A stretch of DNA of 5,490 bases from Candidatus Izemoplasma sp. (GCA_007117565.1 SKGG01000046.1:1-5490); one strand, 5' to 3'; shown: positions 1 through 5,490, numbered from the stretch's first letter. Numbers and translations are program-made. The notes: generated by a model not told the origin, from the sequence alone.

Positions 1-1
1 G

Positions 2-2038
2 CTTGCGATGCACTTGCATCAACGTTACGCCACACCCCTTCAAAGTTATCATCACGCGATGATCCCCAGTGCGCTTAATGTCAAACGTGTAACGAAGGTA
101 CGCAAAGTACATGATCATCCTAGCATCAACGCGATTTTTAACCAACGACCCACCCGTCCTATTGACGTTTTCAAAGACGACGCCAAGACACTTAAAACCG
201 CCCTTAAAGAAGGGCTGGTTGTGATTGAAACAGCGTTAGAAGAGGCGGTTAAGCGTCCACAAGAAACCATCTTAAAACTCATCCAAGACCTCCCCGTAAG
301 AGGCCAAAAACAAGCCGACATCCTGCGCCTATTAAGACAATACCCAGAAGGGTTATCTAAAAAGACGACGCTCAGCTTAACAGAGGCCTCATCTGCCACT
401 GTGAAACGGCTCGTGGACCAAGGCATATTAGAAGAAACAAAACAAGCTTTATCGTTTGAAGCGTCCATGCCTCAAACGACAAATGATTCATCTTTGAATC
501 ACGCTCAAACTACGCAAAAGAATCGCATGATTGAGGGCTTATCTAAGCGTCAATCGGGGTGGCTCAAAGGACGTATTGAAGACGACATCGAGGTCGTGAT
601 TCAAACCATTGAAGCGCTGCTTCATCATCAAAAAAACGTCCTAATCTTAGTCCCTGATGTGCTTCAAGTGAGCCCACTTTATGATCAGTTAAGCGCACGC
701 TTAACAGTGCCCTTGGGGATGTTTTCAAGTCTTCAAACGTCGGCGTTACAACGCCATCATTGGCACGCCATTAAAGAAGGCAATATCCGCTGTGTGATCG
801 GCACAAGAATGGCCATTTTTGCGCCATTAGAGCCCATCGATGTAGTGGTAATGTGTGACGCCCATGCGCCTCATTATCACCAAGAAGAGACACCCCGTTA
901 CGATGTTTTTGAAATCACACAGTGGCTCCATAAAGAACATCACATCCCAACCCTTTATGTTTCACCCACACCGCCCTTAAGTATTTGGTACGCCATAAAA
1001 ACTAAGACGATGTTTCACGCTTCGCTAAAGACACCTAAGAAACCACTAAACTATCGCGTAATCGATCAAAAAGCGCATCTATTAAAGAGTCCCTCGATGA
1101 TCACGCCACCCTTATTCGAGGCGATTGAGAAGACACTGTCGCTTAAGCACCAAGTAGTGTTACTTAAAAACCGTAAAGGGTATGCGACCAGCCAAGTCTG
1201 TCAAGCGTGTGGGCATGTGGTGCGCTGTGACGCGTGCGATTTACCGATGACGGTGTATCAAGAAAGTGACCAACTCATCTGTCATCAATGTCATCAACAC
1301 GCACCCTTAACAAAAGCGTGTCCACGCTGTGAAGCCCCTATGCGTCATCTAGGCAGCGGCACCGAGCAACTTGAAGGCCTTCTAAAGGAACACTTTCCTA
1401 AGGCGCACATTCGCCTCCTTGATCACACGCATGTAAGCCGTGTGCCTGCAAGAAAAGAGGCTCAAAAATTGTTGCCCCAAGCCGACATCATCATCGGCAC
1501 CCAAATGTTGGCTTCAAGTTTTCGTTTTCCTAAAGCCACCCTGCTTGGCATCGTCGACGCCGATGAACTCTTTGGTGCGCCGACGTTTGACCCGTCCTTC
1601 GATGCGTTACAGTTGTTGCGTCAACTCACCCTTCAAAGTGGTGAAGCGCTTGAGGTAATGATTCAAACCTATCAACCCACACACCCGGTCATTGAGGCGT
1701 TTATCAACGACCAAGACGAAGCCTATTATGACGCTACGTTAGCGCTCCGTCAGACGATGCAGTGGCCCCCATTTGTGGATTTAACCGTGCTTACTTTAGC
1801 GGATTCGAATGAAGACACCGCCTATCAAAAAACGTTACACCTTAAACATTATTTAACCAAAGCCTGTCGCGATCATGTGACCATACTCGGTCCCACGAGG
1901 CATCCTTTTTATAAACGGGAGCATGCTTACCGTTATCAGTTGAACTTAAAAGCCGAAAATTTAGAACCTTATCAAGCCTCCATCGCCCGTGCTGTCAAAG
2001 TCTTTGCGCCACGCGTCAGCGTGACGCATCATCGTTAG
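2..2038 (+). CDS. priA: Primosomal protein N' (PriA), 5'-truncated by the window edge, helicase motifs degenerate
   Basis: PriA recognises stalled replication forks and recruits the primosome that reloads the replicative helicase. The frame is open to the left edge. The first visible residues (RYATPLQSYHHAMIPSALN) match the end of the family's N-terminal 3'-DNA-binding domain, so the Met at 8 is internal and roughly the first 80-100 residues are missing. Numbering from that Met: winged helix about 86-145, helicase lobe 1 about 175-340, zinc module with Cys 398/401/407/410/425/428/438/441, lobe 2 to about 556, and a C-terminal domain (ILGPTRHPFYKREHAYRYQL) about 590-676. Motif Ib (IGTRMAIFAP) and the NRKGYA segment are intact. 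The Walker A loop (expected GVTGSGKTE) reads LKGRIEDDIE, DEEH reads CDAH (283-286), GSATPS reads VSPTPP, AKGLDFP reads ASSFRFP, and QVxGRAGR reads QLTLQSG. The family identity is certain. Loss of ATPase and helicase activity is inferred. Actinobacterial PriA proteins are a known helicase-less precedent. It probably forms one transcript with fmt. Confidence 0.95.
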   Translation, partial: LAMHLHQRYATPLQSYHHAMIPSALNVKRVTKVRKVHDHPSINAIFNQRPTRPIDVFKDDAKTLKTALKEGLVVIETALEEAVKRPQETILKLIQDLPVRGQKQADILRLLRQYPEGLSKKTTLSLTEASSATVKRLVDQGILEETKQALSFEASMPQTTNDSSLNHAQTTQKNRMIEGLSKRQSGWLKGRIEDDIEVVIQTIEALLHHQKNVLILVPDVLQVSPLYDQLSARLTVPLGMFSSLQTSALQRHHWHAIKEGNIRCVIGTRMAIFAPLEPIDVVVMCDAHAPHYHQEETPRYDVFEITQWLHKEHHIPTLYVSPTPPLSIWYAIKTKTMFHASLKTPKKPLNYRVIDQKAHLLKSPSMITPPLFEAIEKTLSLKHQVVLLKNRKGYATSQVCQACGHVVRCDACDLPMTVYQESDQLICHQCHQHAPLTKACPRCEAPMRHLGSGTEQLEGLLKEHFPKAHIRLLDHTHVSRVPARKEAQKLLPQADIIIGTQMLASSFRFPKATLLGIVDADELFGAPTFDPSFDALQLLRQLTLQSGEALEVMIQTYQPTHPVIEAFINDQDEAYYDATLALRQTMQWPPFVDLTVLTLADSNEDTAYQKTLHLKHYLTKACRDHVTILGPTRHPFYKREHAYRYQLNLKAENLEPYQASIARAVKVFAPRVSVTHHR
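2013..2027 (+). repeat. Short inverted repeat at the 3' end of priA
   Basis: GCGTCA-GCG-TGACGC is a perfect 6-bp inverted repeat with a 3-nt loop. An overlapping alternative, CACGC/GCGTG, lies at 2010-2023. It sits 10 nt before the fmt ribosome-binding site and has no T-run, so it is not an intrinsic terminator. It could modulate access to the fmt translation start, or it could be coincidental within the coding sequence. Confidence 0.3.
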
Positions 2039-2041
2039 GAG
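2037..2041 (+). promoter_or_regulatory. Ribosome-binding site deciding the fmt start
   Basis: AGGAG overlaps the priA stop codon (2036-2038). It is only 1 nt from the ATG at 2043, which is too close for initiation, but 7 nt from the in-frame ATG at 2049, which is the normal spacing. The second ATG also gives the family-typical N-terminus MRIVFMGTP. The overlap with the priA stop suggests translational coupling. Confidence 0.75.
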
Positions 2042-2048
2042 AATGTCT

Positions 2049-2981
2049 ATGCGTATAGTGTTTATGGGCACCCCAGCCTTTGGTTTGCCGACTTTAACCA
2101 TGTTGCACGACCAAGGGCACACGTTGATGGTTGTTTCTCAACCCGATAAACCGGTGGGTCGTAAAAAAACCGTGACCCCCACGCCAGTGGCGACGTGTGC
2201 ATTAGTGCTTGGGCTTAACCTTAAGCAACCCATTAAAATTGGGGATCTTTATGAAGAACTAAAAGCGTTCGAACCTGAGCTGTTGATTACGGCGGCTTAT
2301 GGGCAGTACGTGCCAACGAAAATTTTAGCATTGCCAAGCATCGATGCGATCAACTTGCATGCGTCTTTACTTCCTAGACATCGCGGCGGTGCGCCGATTC
2401 AACGGGCCATCTTAGAAGGCGATCAAGAAACGGGCATTTCGGTGATGCGTATGCGTAAGCAACTTGACGCAGGGGAAGTCTTTCATCAAGTCAGACTCCC
2501 GATTTTAAACACAGATACCTCTGAAAGTCTTTTTGAAAAACTCTCAGAGCTCGCCCCGCAAGCACTGCTTGAAGCTTGGTTTATGGTGGTCGATGGGCAC
2601 GAGCCTACCCCTCAAGATGATCGTTATGCGACGCTCGCCCCGAATTTAAGTCGTGAAGAAGAAGTGCTTGATTTTCATCAAGGAGCGGATCGTGTGGATT
2701 GTCATATACGAGCGTTTTACCCGAATCCAGCGACCTACACGCTTTTTGAAGGCAAACGTTTTAAAGTCTATCAAGCGTGTCCTTTAAAAACGCACTATGA
2801 GGCCACCCCAGGCACTATCGTGGCCCTCACAGAAGAAGGCCTCGTGGTGGCTTGTTTAGAAGGCAGCCTTGAGCTGTTAGACGTTCAACTTGAAGGCAAA
2901 AAACGCATGAGTGCGAACGCGTTTAAGCAAGGGACCCAAACAGAAGCGCTCTTGGGCGTGGTTCTTGGGGGTTCGTCTTAA
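2049..2981 (+). CDS. fmt: Methionyl-tRNA formyltransferase
   Basis: This cytoplasmic enzyme transfers a formyl group from 10-formyltetrahydrofolate to Met-tRNA(fMet), giving the initiator for bacterial translation. The 310-residue length is normal for the family. The N-terminal Rossmann-like formyltransferase domain (about 1-190) starts with MRIVFMGTPAFG and has the mobile loop KPVGRKKTVTPTPV (34-47). Its catalytic Asn and His lie in INLHASLLPRHRGGAPI (N102, H104), and the catalytic Asp is in LDAGEV (D140). The C-terminal OB-like tRNA-binding domain (about 205-305) carries the IRAF-P-P segment (220-227) and GKKRMSANAF (283-292). The usual Trp of the PWPGA motif is Asn here (N226), a minor change. 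Start at 2049 was chosen over the ATG at 2043 because of ribosome-site spacing. The gene lies 10 nt after priA. Peptide deformylase (def), often found between priA and fmt in Bacillota, is absent here. Confidence 0.97.
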   Translation: MRIVFMGTPAFGLPTLTMLHDQGHTLMVVSQPDKPVGRKKTVTPTPVATCALVLGLNLKQPIKIGDLYEELKAFEPELLITAAYGQYVPTKILALPSIDAINLHASLLPRHRGGAPIQRAILEGDQETGISVMRMRKQLDAGEVFHQVRLPILNTDTSESLFEKLSELAPQALLEAWFMVVDGHEPTPQDDRYATLAPNLSREEEVLDFHQGADRVDCHIRAFYPNPATYTLFEGKRFKVYQACPLKTHYEATPGTIVALTEEGLVVACLEGSLELLDVQLEGKKRMSANAFKQGTQTEALLGVVLGGSS

Positions 2982-3001
2982 GGAAAGAATTTATACTATG
3001 T

Positions 3002-3030
3002 GTTACAAACGTCTTTGAGCATGCTATAAT
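3002..3030 (+). promoter_or_regulatory. Sigma-A promoter with extended -10 for the pgpA operon
   Basis: The -35 box GTTACA (3002-3007, 4/6 to TTGACA) is followed by a 17-bp spacer and a perfect TATAAT (3025-3030). A TG dinucleotide at 3022-3023 makes this an extended -10 (TGCTATAAT), which compensates for the weak -35. Transcription should start near 3036-3038 and give a leader of about 20 nt. The promoter lies in the 75-nt gap after fmt, so the downstream pair forms its own transcription unit. I see no terminator hairpin in this gap, so read-through from priA-fmt is possible. Confidence 0.75.
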
Positions 3031-3048
3031 ATTACCTAGCCAATTTTT

Positions 3049-3055
3049 GAGGTGA
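3049..3055 (+). promoter_or_regulatory. Ribosome-binding site for pgpA
   Basis: GAGGTGA matches the anti-Shine-Dalgarno well. Two adjacent ATGs follow (3057 and 3060). Measured from the end of GAGG they lie 4 and 7 nt away, so 3060 is the better placed start. The choice changes the protein by only one Met. Confidence 0.7.
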
Positions 3056-3059
3056 AATG

Positions 3060-3623
3060 ATGAAACCAAGAAGCTTATTTAATCGTGATGAAATGTTAAA
3101 AATGAACGTGAAAACCTTAGAAGAACGTGGTGTCAGTGTCGAAGACATTGCGGAAGTGGCCTACCAACAACAAGCGAAATGGACGAAAGACATCTCAATG
3201 AAAACGTGCATTGATTCGGTTGAAAAAATACTTTCTTTAAGAGACACCTTTCATATTTTACAGCTGGGTGCTGAAATCGACCGTTTAACCGAAGAAAACC
3301 AAATTCGTGAACCGTTACGCGAAATTCTTAACAGTGATTTAGGGATGTTTGGCATTGATGAACTGTTTGGGCTTGAGCTTGCGGGCATGTATGGGACCAT
3401 TGGGAAAACCAACTTTGGTGACATTGACGTGAATAAACCACTGATCGTCGGTCGCTTGAACGCCGACGGCAAACAAGAAAAAACGATGTGCCATACTTTT
3501 TTAGATGACATTGTCGGTGCGATTGCCGCCGCCGCTAGCACACGTGTAGCTCAAATAACGAATGAAAATGAAGCGTTACGCGAACCTGGATACAAACACA
3601 TACAATTTAAATTCGACGAGTAG
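3060..3623 (+). CDS. pgpA: PgpA-family phosphatidylglycerophosphatase (YutG/LtrC type)
   Basis: The PgpA family removes the phosphate from phosphatidylglycerophosphate to give phosphatidylglycerol, the last step before cardiolipin and lipid-linked headgroups. This 187-residue protein resembles the Bacillus YutG / Listeria LtrC branch. It has an N-terminal helical segment with LEERGVSVEDIAEVAY (20-35), a central FGIDELFGLELAGMYGTIGK stretch running into TNFGDID (97-123), and the hallmark CHTFLDDIVGAIAAAAS (144-160) with the paired Asp that likely coordinates metal. No clear membrane helix is visible, unlike E. coli PgpA, so it probably acts at the inner face of the membrane. The fold assignment is firm. 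The exact substrate in this branch is less certain, since other phosphatases can fill the PGP step and LtrC was named for a low-temperature growth phenotype. It is first in an operon with the membrane protein that starts 12 nt after its stop. Confidence 0.88.
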   Translation: MKPRSLFNRDEMLKMNVKTLEERGVSVEDIAEVAYQQQAKWTKDISMKTCIDSVEKILSLRDTFHILQLGAEIDRLTEENQIREPLREILNSDLGMFGIDELFGLELAGMYGTIGKTNFGDIDVNKPLIVGRLNADGKQEKTMCHTFLDDIVGAIAAAASTRVAQITNENEALREPGYKHIQFKFDE

Positions 3624-3635
3624 TGAGGGTGCCTT

Positions 3636-5234
3636 ATGGCCAAAGAACGAAAAAGTCTCGAAGACTTTTTTGAAAAAACCGATCAAGACCCTGAAGCACT
3701 CGAAACCTATGTAGAGAGTCTTGGGGATGAAACTGATCCGAATAAAGAAACCCGCATCGACAAATTGGCGATCGTTTTTTCGCAAACCCTAAAACGACTC
3801 AAATTCACCTCGAAAAGTGATCGCACTAAACCTAAATCAGGCTCGAGAAGACGCCTAGAACTCTATTTTAAACGCATAATTAAACGGCTCACCGATTACT
3901 TTAACTTAGAATCTGGTGTCGATATCCTAGATGAAAAAAGTGTTCTATATAGACGGAACCGTGTCATCAAGAACATCATCCGTGTGACCAACGTCGTGTT
4001 CTTCATCTTTACCGTCATCGGTTCACAAACGCCAAACTACATCGTGATTGCCGGGTTTGGGTTGGTGATGTTCACGATCAACACCACGTTAAAACGGATC
4101 ATCAATGAAGAGCCCAGGACGCTGCTTAAACAACAAATGGCGATGTATATCGCATCCGTTTACATCATTTTGGCGTCGTTTGGTGTATATATTAAACTAC
4201 GCGTAGGTGCCGGAACGCTTGAAATTGGTGGCGATGAGACGATGTTTAATCTCTTCTCGATCACCCAAGCAGGGTATGTTTTGATTTACTTCTCGCTGGT
4301 GGTGGTGGCCCTTTATCAAGATGCGAACCTACTGCGTTTCTTATTTAAATGGGTGTTAGTCTTGATGACGGTCATTCACATCATCATCATGTATCCACTT
4401 TATCTTTATGCGACGTCACTTGAAGATCTTTATACGTTCTTGTGGCTAACCAACCGTGAAGTCACGATTGATATTTTCTTAAGAACGCTGGTCCTCATTA
4501 TCTTTAACATTGCACTTTATTCATCCGTGGCAATCGGTGAGATGATGAACACCAAACGAAAAGAAGAACTCATCAAGCGTCGTGACATGGAAGCGGATTT
4601 TAAAGCTGTCGTAGGCGATGTCTTTGACGTCATTGGTGTTTTTAACAGTGAATCACACAGCGCTAAAGACGCGATGCATTCAGCGACACGAGTCGCAGAG
4701 ATTGCTTCACGTTTAGGCAACGTGTTGGGCCTTTCACCCAACGTGTGCACGGAGATTTATGAGTACTCAAAAATCCATGTGGACAGAACAGAAGACCTTT
4801 CGATTGAAGATTACGATGAAAAAGAGGTGCTTACCGAAAAAGACTATCAAATTATTCGGGATAAAACCATCCTTGGTTCAGTGATTATCAAACGACTCCA
4901 ACTCAATCAAAAAAGCGAAGACATTGTCCGCGCGCATTTTGAAAAAACGGCGGATAAAGCGTTTAGTGAAAAGATGAAACAGATTCAGCGTTCACAAGAA
5001 GGCCAAATCATTTTATTGTCTGAAATCTATGAGATTTTAAGACAACCCAGAAACTATAAAACAGCCCTCACGCACAAGCGTGCGCTCGAATTGTTACAAC
5101 TCGAGTTCAAAGGGTATTTTGAACCCTATATTTTAGACCGTTTCATTCGTTACAGCACCGAGTTTGAAGATTATTATTTGCGTTATTCCCAAAAACTAAA
5201 TGCAGCTAAACCGACACCAACACCATCGACATGA
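3636..5234 (+). CDS. Six-helix membrane protein with degenerate HD-GYP-like domain
   Basis: This 532-residue protein is not a named family that I recognise. It has an acidic N-terminal tail (about 8-40), a basic stretch (about 52-84, rich in Lys/Arg) and six hydrophobic segments (about 110-129, 134-152, 166-187, 206-227, 232-259, 278-301). A charged linker (303-325) leads to a C-terminal domain (about 340-508) that aligns with HD-GYP phosphodiesterases. The first His survives (HSATRVAEIA, H348). The HD pair reads HV (381-382), the next His is Lys (K410), and RHHHE reads RAHFE (432-436). GYP reads AFS (442-444), and the Asp of VADVYDAL is Glu (E463). The trailing YKTALTHKRALELL matches the usual YRKALSPEEALEIL end. 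Canonical HD-GYP domains hydrolyse cyclic di-GMP. This one is probably inactive and may instead bind a ligand or partner (inference). GAGGG at 3625-3629 is well spaced for the start. Co-expression with pgpA suggests a link to membrane lipids. A Thr/Pro tail (526-532) is encoded by the terminator stem. Confidence 0.85.
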   Translation: MAKERKSLEDFFEKTDQDPEALETYVESLGDETDPNKETRIDKLAIVFSQTLKRLKFTSKSDRTKPKSGSRRRLELYFKRIIKRLTDYFNLESGVDILDEKSVLYRRNRVIKNIIRVTNVVFFIFTVIGSQTPNYIVIAGFGLVMFTINTTLKRIINEEPRTLLKQQMAMYIASVYIILASFGVYIKLRVGAGTLEIGGDETMFNLFSITQAGYVLIYFSLVVVALYQDANLLRFLFKWVLVLMTVIHIIIMYPLYLYATSLEDLYTFLWLTNREVTIDIFLRTLVLIIFNIALYSSVAIGEMMNTKRKEELIKRRDMEADFKAVVGDVFDVIGVFNSESHSAKDAMHSATRVAEIASRLGNVLGLSPNVCTEIYEYSKIHVDRTEDLSIEDYDEKEVLTEKDYQIIRDKTILGSVIIKRLQLNQKSEDIVRAHFEKTADKAFSEKMKQIQRSQEGQIILLSEIYEILRQPRNYKTALTHKRALELLQLEFKGYFEPYILDRFIRYSTEFEDYYLRYSQKLNAAKPTPTPST

Positions 5235-5247
5235 TGGTGTTTTTTTT
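5219..5247 (+). terminator. Intrinsic terminator overlapping the stop codon of the membrane HD-GYP gene
   Basis: A perfect 9-bp stem (AACACCATC 5219-5227, GATGGTGTT 5233-5241) with the 5-nt loop GACAT is followed by a T-run; T continues unbroken from 5240 to 5247. The TGA stop (5232-5234) lies in the loop and right arm, so the left arm encodes the last residues of the protein. It separates the pgpA operon from the glutamate mutase gene. Confidence 0.92.
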
Positions 5248-5270
5248 CGCCATGATTTCGTCTACTAACT

Positions 5271-5290
5271 AAAACCGTAAAAAACCGTAA
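5271..5290 (+). repeat. Tandem decamer repeat, two copies
   Basis: AAAACCGTAA occurs twice head to tail, followed by more A residues, about 20 bp upstream of the -35 box of the next promoter. The A-rich phasing could act as an UP-like element or slight DNA bend. It may also be simple-sequence noise. Confidence 0.5.
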
Positions 5291-5308
5291 AAAAATCACT
5301 TTGAGGGG

Positions 5309-5336
5309 TTGATTTGTCATTTTAGAGGCGTATAAT
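5309..5336 (+). promoter_or_regulatory. Sigma-A promoter for the glutamate mutase gene
   Basis: TTGATT (5309-5314, 4/6 to TTGACA), a 16-bp spacer and a perfect TATAAT (5331-5336) lie between a terminator and the next gene. Transcription should start near 5343 and give a leader of about 65 nt before the ATG at 5407. A small inverted repeat, AAATCA (5293-5298) / TGATTT (5310-5315), overlaps the -35 box and might be an operator, though it is short. Confidence 0.7.
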
Positions 5337-5347
5337 GGAGGTGAATA

Positions 5348-5361
5348 TAAAAGCGTTTACA
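5348..5361 (+). promoter_or_regulatory. Catabolite-responsive element (cre), probable CcpA operator
   Basis: TAAAAGCGTTTACA matches the cre consensus TGWAANCGNTNWCA at 13 of 14 positions. The only deviation is A for G at position 2. It lies about 5-18 nt downstream of the predicted transcription start, the typical place for CcpA to block transcription when preferred sugars are present. The gene behind it is an amino-acid fermentation enzyme, a plausible target for carbon catabolite repression. The match is seen in the sequence. Binding is inferred, and whether this organism has CcpA is not visible here. Confidence 0.6.
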
Positions 5362-5391
5362 TCGTCTAATAAAGACAACCCCATAAGAAAG

Positions 5392-5396
5392 AAGGA
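5392..5396 (+). promoter_or_regulatory. Ribosome-binding site for the glutamate mutase sigma gene
   Basis: AAGGA ends 10 nt before the ATG at 5407, a slightly long but workable spacing. It supports 5407 over the in-frame upstream candidates at 5335 (ATG) and 5341 (GTG). Confidence 0.55.
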
Positions 5397-5406
5397 CAAC
5401 CCAACT

Positions 5407-5490
5407 ATGAAAACCGTGGTCATTGGTGTGATCGGTGCAGATGTGCATGCGGTAGGCAATAAAATCATTCATCATGTCCTTGAAGAAGCC
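5407..5490 (+). CDS. glmS: Glutamate mutase sigma subunit (methylaspartate mutase S chain), 3' end beyond the window
   Basis: Only the first 28 codons are present, with no stop. They encode a B12-binding Rossmann start with the motif D-x-H-x-x-G inside IGADVHAVGNKI (residues 9-20). Its His (H14) would replace dimethylbenzimidazole as the lower ligand of cobalamin. HAVGNKI directly after a VIG-D strand is characteristic of glutamate mutase sigma, more than of methylmalonyl-CoA mutase or the aminomutases. With the epsilon subunit and a MutL-type partner, usually encoded just downstream, it interconverts L-glutamate and (2S,3S)-3-methylaspartate, the first step of the methylaspartate route of glutamate fermentation. 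ATG 5407 gives the family-typical N-terminus. The frame is also open upstream to an ATG at 5335, but that codon overlaps the -10 box. Because only a fragment is seen, another small cobalamin-binding protein remains possible. The symbol is shared with the unrelated glucosamine-6-phosphate synthase. Confidence 0.82.
   Translation, partial: MKTVVIGVIGADVHAVGNKIIHHVLEEA

Noticed and set aside
115..468. Minus-strand open frame of 117 codons inside priA
   Set aside because: It lies fully within a clear PriA coding region, has no recognisable domain and no good ribosome site; it is a shadow frame.
1440..1658. Plus-strand 72-codon frame inside priA
   Set aside because: It is out of frame over the conserved motif V/VI region of PriA, which reads correctly in its own frame. 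I also considered whether it marks a frameshift explaining the lost motifs, but the PriA frame continues without a break and keeps family similarity on both sides.
2..2038. priA as a pseudogene
   Set aside because: The frame is intact over more than 670 codons, and the zinc cysteines, winged helix, motif Ib and C-terminal domain are conserved, which does not look like neutral decay.
2992..2997. TATACT as a second -10 box after fmt
   Set aside because: No -35 element lies at a suitable distance (TTGGGG would need a 21-bp spacer), and the TATAAT at 3025 is far better.
3251..3785. Minus-strand frames opposite pgpA and the start of the membrane gene (3251-3541, 3576-3785)
   Set aside because: They are shadows of well-supported coding sequences with no family resemblance.
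4517..4750. Minus-strand 77-codon frame opposite the HD-GYP-like domain
   Set aside because: It is opposite a conserved domain and has no supporting signal.
5232..5234. TGA read as Trp (Mycoplasma code)
   Set aside because: Read-through would translate across a strong intrinsic terminator, and all Trp codons in the genes here are TGG.
5337..5406. Cobalamin riboswitch before the B12-dependent enzyme
   Set aside because: The predicted leader is only about 65 nt, far too short, and no B12-box-like element is visible.

Overview
The window comes from a bacterium of the low-GC Gram-positive lineage (Bacillota or Mycoplasmatota). Supporting signs are Shine-Dalgarno sites of the GAGGTG type, sigma-A promoters with perfect TATAAT boxes, a priA-fmt gene pair, a YutG/LtrC-type PgpA, and a sequence resembling a CcpA operator. 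Trp is encoded by TGG, and the only TGA stop lies inside a terminator hairpin, so the standard code is used and not the Mycoplasma code. Base composition looks moderate by eye for this lineage. I cannot name the genus; a standard-code relative of Acholeplasma/Izemoplasma or an Erysipelotrichia-type bacterium would fit. All genes are on the + strand.

Left part (2-2981): the 3' nine-tenths or so of priA (primosomal protein N'), running in from the left edge, is followed almost without a gap by fmt (methionyl-tRNA formyltransferase). The PriA is unusual. Its winged helix, eight zinc-site cysteines and C-terminal domain are kept, but Walker A, the DEEH box and helicase motifs III, V and VI are all replaced, so it looks like a helicase-dead primosome scaffold.

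Middle part (2982-5247): an extended -10 promoter drives a two-gene operon. The first gene encodes a soluble PgpA-family phosphatidylglycerophosphatase (YutG/LtrC type). The second encodes a 532-residue protein with an acidic/basic N-terminal tail, six predicted membrane helices and a C-terminal HD-GYP-like domain. That domain aligns without gaps to canonical HD-GYP around the GYP motif but has lost most metal ligands and the GYP triplet. The operon ends at a strong intrinsic terminator whose hairpin overlaps the stop codon.

Right part (5248-5490): a regulatory region carries a decamer tandem repeat, a sigma-A promoter, and a 13/14 match to the catabolite-responsive element just downstream of the -10 box. 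It precedes the first 28 codons of a B12-binding protein that closely resembles glutamate mutase sigma subunit (methylaspartate mutase S chain). This suggests carbon-repressed glutamate fermentation through 3-methylaspartate.

The most notable points are two proteins whose catalytic motifs are lost while their folds are kept (PriA and the membrane HD-GYP protein), and the probable CcpA control of a glutamate mutase operon.
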